Shown here: in pieces, positions 35,320-42,821 of the stretch
How positions within the stretch are numbered: position 1 is the stretch's first letter
Layout of the letters: every line of letters begins with the position of its first letter
The notes under the pieces: model-generated
The model's database searches: none
Told to the model about the DNA's origin: nothing
The model's input: the letters and a program-made list of their open reading frames with translations, nothing else
Translations under genes and position numbers: made by a program
Assembly (NCBI RefSeq): GCF_047276495.1
Contig: NZ_CP178543.1
Location: 806,001-870,000 of the forward strand
Length of the DNA: 64,000 nt
DNA from: Capilliphycus salinus
GTDB taxonomy: Bacteria > Cyanobacteriota > Cyanobacteriia > Cyanobacteriales > Microcoleaceae
Direction of reading: 5' to 3'

Positions 35320-36036
35320 TTATGTTGCTGGGACAGATTCTCCAGGAATAGGACGATTCTGTTTAGAAATCACCTGATCTATTAGACCATATTCTTTGGA
35401 TTCTTCAGCGGACATGAAGAAGTCCCGTTCGGTATCCGCTTCTATGCGATCGATAGGTTGACCGGTATTATCGGCCAGAATTTGGTTCAGAGTCTGCTTG
35501 TGATAGAGAATTTCTCGGGCTTGAATTTCAATATCCACCGCTTGTCCCTGAGCGCCCCCTAACGGTTGGTGAATCATAATTCGAGCGTTGGGAAGGGACA
35601 TCCGTTTTCCTTTGGCCCCCGATGAGAGTAAAAACGCTCCCATACTGGCAGCCAAACCATAACAGATCGTCACCACATCCGGGCGAACCTGCTGCATGGT
35701 GTCGTAAATTCCCATTCCGGCTGTTACAGAACCGCCTGGAGAATTAATGTACAGTTGGATATCTTTTTCCGGATCTTCCGCATCGAGAAATAACATCTGG
35801 GCGCTGACGGCGTTGGCGATATCATCATCGATCGCGGTTCCCAGAAAAATTATTCTTTCTCTGAGCAAACGGGAGTAAAGGTCAAACGCCCGTTCTCCCA
35901 TACCCGACTGTTCGACGACCATAGGAATCATCACGTTCGCCGGAGGGGTGGAAAAACGCTCTTTCTGGCTCACGCTAATGACATCGCGATTGTTATAACT
36001 CAACATGGGGTGAGGAGAAGACTCAGATGTAATCAT
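35320..36036 (-). CDS. clpP: ATP-dependent Clp protease proteolytic subunit
   Basis: A 238-residue serine protease of the Clp complex. The catalytic triad is intact: Ser131 (GLAASMGAF), His156 (RIMIHQPLGG) and Asp205 (DTERDFFMSA). The 35 residues before MIPMVVEQSGMGERAFD are longer than in most ClpP proteins, and the real start may be MLSYNN (36006) or the listed ATG; ClpP is usually processed at its N-terminus anyway. Cyanobacteria have several ClpP paralogues. The one beside clpX is often called ClpP2, but I leave the number open. Confidence 0.97.
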   Translation of the reverse strand: MITSESSPHPMLSYNNRDVISVSQKERFSTPPANVMIPMVVEQSGMGERAFDLYSRLLRERIIFLGTAIDDDIANAVSAQMLFLDAEDPEKDIQLYINSPGGSVTAGMGIYDTMQQVRPDVVTICYGLAASMGAFLLSSGAKGKRMSLPNARIMIHQPLGGAQGQAVDIEIQAREILYHKQTLNQILADNTGQPIDRIEADTERDFFMSAEESKEYGLIDQVISKQNRPIPGESVPAT

Positions 36037-36185
36037 GGGATAGATAATCGGTTCTCAACGATATGTTATTAATTAACCTCTAGATTTTTCAACCCAGTGC
36101 CTTCTTCACATTAGGCGGTTTTTGAATTCGTCGAACTTTATATCATCTATTATGCCTTAATTCGACTCAAACGGGAGAGGGAGAG

Positions 36186-36217
36186 ACAGTCACTCATTAC
36201 CAGTTATGAGTGACTGT
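36186..36217. repeat. 12-bp perfect hairpin between tig and clpP
   Basis: ACAGTCACTCAT (36186-36197) and ATGAGTGACTGT (36206-36217) pair perfectly around an 8-base loop. On the minus strand, where tig and clpP are read, no T-run follows, so it is not a standard terminator. It may slow RNA decay, process the transcript, or be a stray repeat. The flanking CTGTAAATTCCCT also occurs near 48445. Confidence 0.7.
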
Positions 36218-36238
36218 AAATTCCCTGTCCCCTTAAAC

Positions 36239-37663
36239 TTATTCCTCCTCGCCTGAGGTTTCGGAGGTCATAACTTCAACTTCCACCTCGGAGGATTCTT
36301 CAGAAGTTTCGGCTTCTTCCGACTCCTCGGACTCACTCAAAGATCCGGACGGGACCAATTCTACCGTGCAGTTTTCCTCCAACCAACTGTAGGTTTTTTT
36401 CCGCAGCAAGTTCTCGCTGACCACTTCCCGCAGGCGATCGGGATCGACCTCTTGGCCTTGCAATTGGGCCATTGTTTTGGCTTCTTCGGCTTGAATGTCC
36501 TCGTCCGAAACCGTAATCGATTCTTGCTTGGCAATTTCTTGCAAAGCCAAAGACTGTTTAAGCTGTTCAATGGCTTGGGGGCGAGAACGTTCCCGCATTT
36601 GGGGAATCATTTCTTGGGTAAACAGCCGCTTGATATCGACCCCCATCTGACTTAACTGCATGGCTTGCTGAGTCAGAACTTGATCAACTTCTTGTCGAAT
36701 CATCGTTTCCGGCAATTCAACTTGCAGATCGGCTACAATCGCCTCAATTAACGCTTTATTTTTGTTGGCGGTGGTTTGTTCTTCGGCTTCTTCAGTAAAG
36801 CGCTTTTCTAACGACTCTCGCAGTTCGGCCAAGGTTTCAAACTCGCTGACTTCTTGGGCGAAATCATCATCAAGTTCGGGAAGTTCTTTTTCCTTGAGTT
36901 CGTTTAAGGTAATGGTAAATTTCGCCGGCTGTCCGGCCAATTCCTCATTGCCATAATCTTCGGGAAATGTAACCTCAAGTTCCTTGGTTTCCCCTGGGGT
37001 CATGCCAACCATCCCTTCGGTAAAACCGGGGATAAATTGTCCTTCTACTAACTCAACTTGGAAATTTTCCGCACTTCCCCCCGGAATTTCTCGGGGTTCG
37101 CCTTCTTCTGTGGTTTCATTGGCAAAAATACCTTTGAAGTCTACAAACGCCACATCTCCCGTTTGGGCGGGACGGTTTTCGACGGGAACTAACGTCGATA
37201 ATTTCGCCCGTTCCTGTTCTAACACTTCATCGACCCGGGCCGGATCGAATTTTACTTCTTCGGCTTGTACGGTTAAGCCTTTATACTGGCCGAGTTGGAC
37301 TTCCGGGGCGACATCAACCGCCGCTTTAATGGTTAAAAGCTGTCCCGGTTCGTACTGGGCGACCAATTGTTCCACATCACCTCGGAGTTCAAAACTGCCA
37401 ATGGCCGGGATATTTTCTTGTTCAACCGCCTTCGGTAAGCACTGCTGCATCAAATCATCAAGGGCCGCCGCCTTGATCCGGCTGACTCCCAAGCGCTGGA
37501 CGAGGATATGACGGGGGACTTTCCCTTTCCGGAACCCAGGAATATTGACCGAACGAGCATACTGACGAATCACTTGCTCGTAAGCGTTCTTGGACATTTC
37601 CGGAGAGATTTCGATATCTAGCCCAATTTGGCTAGCGGGAAGTTTTTCCTGGGTAACTTTCAT
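36239..37663 (-). CDS. tig: Trigger factor (ribosome-associated chaperone and prolyl isomerase)
   Basis: A 474-residue chaperone. The N-terminal ribosome-binding domain has the signature NIPGFRKGKVPR at about residue 40. A central FKBP-type domain (about 155-245) includes GDVAFVDFKG and FIPGFTEGMVGM. A C-terminal helical chaperone domain follows. The last 35 residues are an acidic Glu/Ser tail (SESEESEEAETSEESS), longer than in E. coli. The gene order tig-clpP-clpX is widely conserved in bacteria. The gap to clpP is about 200 bp and holds a perfect hairpin. Confidence 0.97.
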   Translation of the reverse strand: MKVTQEKLPASQIGLDIEISPEMSKNAYEQVIRQYARSVNIPGFRKGKVPRHILVQRLGVSRIKAAALDDLMQQCLPKAVEQENIPAIGSFELRGDVEQLVAQYEPGQLLTIKAAVDVAPEVQLGQYKGLTVQAEEVKFDPARVDEVLEQERAKLSTLVPVENRPAQTGDVAFVDFKGIFANETTEEGEPREIPGGSAENFQVELVEGQFIPGFTEGMVGMTPGETKELEVTFPEDYGNEELAGQPAKFTITLNELKEKELPELDDDFAQEVSEFETLAELRESLEKRFTEEAEEQTTANKNKALIEAIVADLQVELPETMIRQEVDQVLTQQAMQLSQMGVDIKRLFTQEMIPQMRERSRPQAIEQLKQSLALQEIAKQESITVSDEDIQAEEAKTMAQLQGQEVDPDRLREVVSENLLRKKTYSWLEENCTVELVPSGSLSESEESEEAETSEESSEVEVEVMTSETSGEEE

Positions 37664-37983
37664 AATCGTGGTATTCTGGAATTCAATAACCCCTCAACAC
37701 ATTTTGACTCTGGGGAATTATAATTTGGGTTGAGTTAGGCGATGACTAGATGTGCAATTGTATCTTATCTCGCGATCGCACTGTTGATGGTGAGCCGTAA
37801 TTGGCCCGCAGAGTTTGATCCCTTGCCCGACCCCAATTGTGATTGAGACCCTGTGGCTGTGAGAGGATGTTTTTATATTAGATACGGATTCCTATTGTAG
37901 ATTACCGATTTTGTTTGTTATTAATTTTGTTATTGAAATTTCAGGTTTATTTTAGAATTGTCTTTGAGGGAGGGTTCTGAACT

Positions 37984-39027
37984 TTGTCTAAGTCTTACCG
38001 AGTTGCGATTTTAGGAGCGACAGGTGCAGTCGGGACGGAATTGCTAGAGTTATTGGAAAGTCGCAACTTTCCCCTAGCAGATTTGAAACTGTTGGCCTCG
38101 CCCCGGTCGGCGGGAACTCAACTGGCGTTTAAAGGCGAAAAACTCCCCGTTGAGGCCGTTGACGAAGGGTCGTTTCACCAAGTCGATTTGGTTCTGGCCT
38201 CAGCCGGTGCGGGGACGTCCAAACAGTGGGCCGCCAAAGCCGTAGAAGCCGGGGCGGTGGTGATTGATAACTCCAGCGCCTTTAGAATGGATGCTGAGGT
38301 GCCGTTAATTGTCCCGGAAGTGAACCCGGAGGCGGCGGCTTCTCATCGGGGGATTATTGCCAACCCCAACTGTACGACAATTTTAATGGCCGTTGCCGTT
38401 TGGCCGTTGTATCAGGTGCAGCCGATCCGCCGAATTGTGGTTTCTACCTATCAGTCGGCCAGCGGTGCCGGAGCTAGGGCAATGGAAGAAATGAAGGCCC
38501 AAGCTCAGGCAATTTTAGACGGCAAAACCCCGCAAACGGACATTTTTCCCTATCCCCTGGCGTTTAATTTATTCCCTCACAATTCACCGTTGAATGAGGC
38601 GGGATATTGCCAAGAAGAGATGAAAATGGTTAATGAAACTCGGAAAATCTTTGGGGTGGAAGATTTGAGAATTTCCGCAACTTGTGTGCGGGTTCCCGTA
38701 CTTCGCGCCCATTCCGAAGCGATTAATCTAGAGTTTGACGAACCCTTCAGTGTCGCCAAAGCGCGAGAGGTTCTCTCTCAAGCTCCGGGGGTAGAACTGC
38801 GAGAAGACTGGCAGGCCAACTACTTCCCCATGCCCATCGATGCAACGGGTCGCGATCCGGTGTTAGTGGGTCGTATCCGTCAAGATCTTTCCCACCCCTG
38901 TGGGTTAGAACTGTGGCTGAGTGGCGATCAAGTTCGTAAAGGGGCCGCATTGAACGCCGTACAGATTGCCGAATTATTGGTGGCCAAGAATCTTTTAGGT
39001 CGAGAGTCTCTGGTTGCTAGTCATTAA
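37984..39027 (+). CDS. asd: Aspartate-semialdehyde dehydrogenase (TTG start)
   Basis: A 347-residue NADPH enzyme that makes aspartate semialdehyde, the branch point to lysine, threonine and methionine. The N-terminal YRVAILGATGAVG binds NADP, and the catalytic Cys130 is in NPNCTTI. No in-frame ATG lies before the NADP fold, and the only good start is TTG 37984, which follows GAGGGAGGG by about 8 bases, a strong site that makes up for the weak codon. It is followed by dapA (150 bp) and then rnj in the same direction. Confidence 0.96.
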   Translation: MSKSYRVAILGATGAVGTELLELLESRNFPLADLKLLASPRSAGTQLAFKGEKLPVEAVDEGSFHQVDLVLASAGAGTSKQWAAKAVEAGAVVIDNSSAFRMDAEVPLIVPEVNPEAAASHRGIIANPNCTTILMAVAVWPLYQVQPIRRIVVSTYQSASGAGARAMEEMKAQAQAILDGKTPQTDIFPYPLAFNLFPHNSPLNEAGYCQEEMKMVNETRKIFGVEDLRISATCVRVPVLRAHSEAINLEFDEPFSVAKAREVLSQAPGVELREDWQANYFPMPIDATGRDPVLVGRIRQDLSHPCGLELWLSGDQVRKGAALNAVQIAELLVAKNLLGRESLVASH

Positions 39028-39177
39028 TTGAGCAGGTGTGCAGATAGGACGCCCGAAACGCTTGGGAACGCGATCTCGGGTCTAACCGCACTCCGTACAA
39101 GCAGCAAAATGATCGGTTAATAGCCTACGCCTGACGCACGCTAGGCGAATAGAAACAGCACAACTGATAGAACATAG

Positions 39178-40068
39178 ATGGTGAGTTTTGGAAAGGTGAT
39201 GACGGCGATGATCACGCCGTTTAAGGAGGATGGTAGCGTTAACTATGAAGTGGCAGAAGAATTAGCCGCTCATTTGGTTGACAACGGTACGGATACTCTG
39301 GTCGTTTGTGGAACAACTGGGGAATCTCCGACACTCAGTTGGTCGGAGGAGTACGAACTGTTTCGAGTTGTGCAGAAAGCGGTTTCTTCTAAAGCCAAGA
39401 TTATGGCCGGAACCGGATCGAATTCTACACGAGAAGCGATCGAAGCGACCCAAAAAGCTGCTAAACTAGGATTAGATGGATCACTACAAGTGGTTCCCTA
39501 TTACAACAAACCTCCCCAAGAAGGGTTGTACCAACATTTTAGGGCGATCGCACAAGCAACCCCCGATCTACCGATGATGCTTTATAACATTCCGGGCCGT
39601 ACCGGAGTGGGTCTACAACCTGAAACGGTAGCGCATTTAGCAGAAATCTCGAATATTGTCGCGATTAAGGAAGCCAGCGGCAATTTAGACCAAGTTAGTC
39701 AAATTCGACGCTTGACACCTCCAGAATTTAAGATCTACTCTGGAGATGACTCTCTAACATTGCCACTATTGGCAGTGGGTGGTAGCGGAGTGGTGAGCGT
39801 TGCGAGTCATTTGGTGGGAAATCGATTACAGCACATGATTGAAGCCTTTGAAGCGGGAAACGTGCAGGTCGCCACCGAAACTCATTTACAACTCTTCGGG
39901 CTATTTAAGGCACTTTTTTTAATGACAAATCCCATTCCAGTGAAAGCGGCCCTCAAACTGCAAGGCTGGAAAGTCGGTCATACTCGCCCCCCCTTGTGTG
40001 ACCCTTCTGTTGAAGTTATTGAACAATTACAGCAAGTGTTAAGTGAACTCAAACTGCTCAAATCTTAA
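39178..40068 (+). CDS. dapA: 4-hydroxy-tetrahydrodipicolinate synthase
   Basis: A 296-residue Class I aldolase-fold enzyme that joins pyruvate and aspartate semialdehyde, the first step unique to lysine synthesis. The Schiff-base Lys164 is in AIKEASGN, and the catalytic Tyr136 is in LYNIPGRTG. GTTGESPTL and VVPYYNKPPQEGLYQHF are family marks. It uses the product of asd directly upstream. The 150-bp gap between them holds a small GCCTA...TAGGC inverted repeat near 39123-39148. Confidence 0.97.
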   Translation: MVSFGKVMTAMITPFKEDGSVNYEVAEELAAHLVDNGTDTLVVCGTTGESPTLSWSEEYELFRVVQKAVSSKAKIMAGTGSNSTREAIEATQKAAKLGLDGSLQVVPYYNKPPQEGLYQHFRAIAQATPDLPMMLYNIPGRTGVGLQPETVAHLAEISNIVAIKEASGNLDQVSQIRRLTPPEFKIYSGDDSLTLPLLAVGGSGVVSVASHLVGNRLQHMIEAFEAGNVQVATETHLQLFGLFKALFLMTNPIPVKAALKLQGWKVGHTRPPLCDPSVEVIEQLQQVLSELKLLKS

Positions 40069-40225
40069 AGGCAAAATAAGAAAAACAAAGTTTCAGACAA
40101 CTGAATATATATGAACATTTAGTCGTTAGTTGATCGAAGTTTTATGATTCGAGTTTTCAACTCAAATTAACGTTCAGCTATCTGAGTTCATTGTTAAACA
40201 TACACCTTCACACACAAAGGAAAAC

Positions 40226-42076
40226 ATGGTTAAAAACGGAACAACACCGATCATTAAAAGTAAAGCATCTGTTCGCAAACCCGTAACCAAAAGCGATGGA
40301 AATGGCTTAAAGATTATCCCTTTAGGCGGCTTACACGAAATTGGAAAAAATACCTGCGTCTTTGAATACGGAGATGAAATTATTCTCCTCGATGCGGGAC
40401 TGGCTTTTCCCACAGACGGAATGCACGGCGTTAATATCGTCCTCCCCGATGTTACTTATTTGCGAGAAAATCGCCATAAAATCAAAGGGATGATCGTTAC
40501 GCACGGTCACGAAGATCATATTGGCGGTATTCCCTTTCACCTCAAACAATTTGATGTTCCGGTGATTTACGGACCCCGACTGGCGATGGCATTACTTCAG
40601 GGTAAATTGGAAGAAGCCGGCGTCTCCGACCGCACCGAATTAAGATCCGTTCGTCCGCGAGAAATTGTTAGAATTGGTAAGAATTTCCTAGTCGAATATA
40701 TCCGCAATACGCACTCAATCGCCGATAGTTTTACCGTTGCCATTAATACCCCGGTTGGTGTGGTTATTCATACCGGTGACTTTAAAATCGATCACACCCC
40801 GGTTGATGGAGAATTCTTTGATTTTCAACGATTAGCAGAATACGGCGAAAAAGGCGTTCAGTGCTTGTTGAGCGATTCGACAAACGCAGAAGTTCCGGGA
40901 TTTACACCCTCAGAAAGTTCAGTGGCTCCCAACTTAGATCGGGTTTTTGCCCAAGCTGCCGGACGCATTTTGGTGACGACTTTCGCCTCTTCGGTACACC
41001 GACTTAATATTATTCTCAATATCGCCGAAAAACAAGGACGTTCGGTGGCGGTTGTCGGTCGTTCGATGCTGAATGTGATTGCTCACGCCCGCAATTTAGG
41101 GTATGTTAAATGTCGCGATGATTTATTTATTCCCTTGAATGCGTTGCGAGACACACCGGATGACAAAGTGTTAATTCTCACCACCGGGTCGCAAGGAGAA
41201 CCGCTTTCAGCTTTAACGCGCATTGCTCACGGCGCTCACCGACAAATTAGCATTAAAAAAGGTGATACCGTTGTCTTTTCTGCGAACCCCATTCCCGGTA
41301 ATACCATCGCCGTTGTCAATACCATTGATAAATTGATGATGTTGGGTGCGAACGTCATTTATGGTCGCGATAAAGGCATTCACGTTTCGGGTCATGGCTG
41401 TCAGGAAGATCAAAAATTAATGCTGGCGTTAACCCGTCCAAAATTCTTTGTTCCGGTACACGGCGAACATCGGATGTTGGTTAAACATTCTCAGACCGCT
41501 CAAAGTATGGGAATTCCCCCAGAAAATATGATCATCATCGATAATGGGGATGTGGTTGAACTCACCCAAGATTCTATCGGTGTGATTGATAAAGTTAAAG
41601 CCGGAATTGAACCGGTTGATTCTTCCCGGACCGGGGTTGTTAAAGATGATGTCATGCGGGAACGGCGTCAACTGGCTGAAGACGGGGTAATTACCGTAGC
41701 GGTGGCGGTTGATTTGAATGGTAAATTAATGGCTAAACCGAAGATTCATTTCCGAGGTGTTGTCACATCGGTAGACCAAACGGTGCTGGATAATTCGATT
41801 ACTCAAGCGATTGAATTGACTTTAAATGATCGTTGGTCAGAGTTTGTGCGGACGTTTGATGGTCAAAAAGAGATAGACTGGGTTGGGGTAGAAACTCAAG
41901 TTGAACGGTCTATTGAGCGCACCCTAAAACGGGAACTTAACAGAAATAATCCGTTAGTGGTGTTGCTGATGAATACTCCCGATGTTGACAATAGTTCGGA
42001 TGAATCATCCCAACCCCCCGCACCCCAAACAACGGGACGACGACGGACTCGCACTGCGGCGAGAGTGGCGTCTTAA
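40226..42076 (+). CDS. rnj: Ribonuclease J
   Basis: A 616-residue beta-CASP metallo-hydrolase that acts as an endo- and 5' exoribonuclease in RNA processing. The metal-binding HGHEDHIGG, the later HTGDFKIDHTP, and the beta-CASP part with LLSDSTNAE and VHVSGHG (here IHVSGHG) are all intact. FVPVHGEHRML is typical. The C-terminal 40 residues (SSDESSQPPAPQTTGRRRTR) are a disordered basic tail common in cyanobacteria. ATG 40226 follows AAAGGA by five bases. The order asd-dapA-rnj is familiar in cyanobacteria. A terminator-like hairpin follows at 42105. Confidence 0.96.
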   Translation: MVKNGTTPIIKSKASVRKPVTKSDGNGLKIIPLGGLHEIGKNTCVFEYGDEIILLDAGLAFPTDGMHGVNIVLPDVTYLRENRHKIKGMIVTHGHEDHIGGIPFHLKQFDVPVIYGPRLAMALLQGKLEEAGVSDRTELRSVRPREIVRIGKNFLVEYIRNTHSIADSFTVAINTPVGVVIHTGDFKIDHTPVDGEFFDFQRLAEYGEKGVQCLLSDSTNAEVPGFTPSESSVAPNLDRVFAQAAGRILVTTFASSVHRLNIILNIAEKQGRSVAVVGRSMLNVIAHARNLGYVKCRDDLFIPLNALRDTPDDKVLILTTGSQGEPLSALTRIAHGAHRQISIKKGDTVVFSANPIPGNTIAVVNTIDKLMMLGANVIYGRDKGIHVSGHGCQEDQKLMLALTRPKFFVPVHGEHRMLVKHSQTAQSMGIPPENMIIIDNGDVVELTQDSIGVIDKVKAGIEPVDSSRTGVVKDDVMRERRQLAEDGVITVAVAVDLNGKLMAKPKIHFRGVVTSVDQTVLDNSITQAIELTLNDRWSEFVRTFDGQKEIDWVGVETQVERSIERTLKRELNRNNPLVVLLMNTPDVDNSSDESSQPPAPQTTGRRRTRTAARVAS

Positions 42077-42104
42077 ACCGTCAAAATTGTCTAAATAAAA
42101 CAGA

Positions 42105-42143
42105 GGGTGGGTTTTCTATTAACCCCACCCCAAACTGTTTTTT
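42105..42143 (+). terminator. Likely terminator after rnj
   Basis: GGGTGGGTT pairs with AACCCCACCC with one bulged base, and GTTTTTTAA follows about eight bases later on the plus strand. It is 29 bp beyond the rnj stop. Confidence 0.6.
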
Positions 42144-42201
42144 AATCAACTGTGACTCTAAAAATTGAAAACCGCTAGAAGCGCTAGGGTTTGAGGTGGA
42201 G

Positions 42202-42265
42202 CGGGGGCGAGTTTAGATTAATTATTGATCGCAAACATAGATTGAGTGCAGAACCCGCCCCTACA
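42202..42265. repeat. GTAGGGGCGGGTT-family inverted repeat, copy 5
   Basis: The left end GGGGGCGAGTTT is worn; the right end AACCCGCCCCTACA is intact. Between rnj and the small membrane-peptide gene. Confidence 0.65.
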
Positions 42266-42353
42266 ATTTTTTTGATCTAATATGAGATCCGACTCATTAA
42301 TAATTCTAGCGGATATCATATAAAATACCAAAAACAATGCAACACAAAAAACG

Positions 42354-42379
42354 TAGGGGCGTATGGCATACGCCCCCTA
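42354..42379. repeat. TAGGGGCGTATG perfect palindrome
   Basis: TAGGGGCGTATG and CATACGCCCCCTA are complementary apart from one extra C. It is similar in design to the short palindrome at 22523-22541, and shares the TAGGGGCG end with the 60-bp repeat family. Confidence 0.7.
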
Positions 42380-42400
42380 ACTTCTAAGTTTTCCGATGCT

Positions 42401-42502
42401 TTACATCATCAGGTTGACTCCCAACCAGTAAAGCAATAAAACACCAATCACAACAGACCAAGGGAGTAATCGGTTAGCAAAAGGAAATCGAGAATTTGCC
42501 AT
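42401..42502 (-). CDS. 33-residue single-helix membrane peptide
   Basis: A short gene: ATG at 42500-42502, TAA at 42401-42403. The product starts MANSRFPFANRLLPWS, has one strongly hydrophobic helix VVIGVLLLYWLGV and ends NLMM. GAGGTGAG about five bases upstream of the ATG is a very good ribosome site. The size and layout (a short polar N-terminus and one helix) are like the small subunits of photosystems, cytochrome b6f and NDH-1, but I cannot match it to PsbX, PsbY, PetN, PsaI, PsaM or other peptides I know. It lies downstream of apcE on the same strand, past the apcE terminator, so it is probably transcribed separately. Confidence 0.65.
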   Translation of the reverse strand: MANSRFPFANRLLPWSVVIGVLLLYWLGVNLMM

Positions 42503-42742
42503 AGAAACTCACCTCTTTGACTAACATCAAAACATCAACTTTGGGTTTAAAAACAGATGGTTATCTGTTCACTTCAAAGGAGATTCTGTAAAGACTCCTC
42601 ACATGATATTAATTATAGCGGTTTTTTAAATTGGGTGAGGGACAGTGGGGATTAAAAAACCCGGTTTCTAACAGAAAGGGGTTTTGGGGATATACCTCAT
42701 ACATCTGAGGAACGCCAGATTTTAGCGTACCGACAAAAAAAT

Positions 42743-42762
42743 CCCCATTCAGTTGAACGGGG
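42743..42762 (-). terminator. Rho-independent terminator of apcE
   Basis: CCCCATTCAGTTGAACGGGG forms an 8-bp stem with one mismatch and a four-base loop. On the minus strand it is followed by ATTTTTTTG. It lies 60 bp after the apcE stop. Confidence 0.8.
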
Positions 42763-42821
42763 AAAAACAATATTGAGCTAAAATTTAAACAAATTAGCGC
42801 TTAACGTTACCCAAAAGTTGA

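Noticed and set aside
39028..39177. tRNA-like GC-rich segment between asd and dapA
   Set aside because: It has an inverted repeat but no TTCRA arm, anticodon stem or CCA-compatible acceptor that would fold as a tRNA.
42585..42645. Yfr1-like small RNA (ACTCCTCACA at about 42594)
   Set aside because: The core differs at its end (CACATG), and the second, terminating hairpin of Yfr1 is missing.
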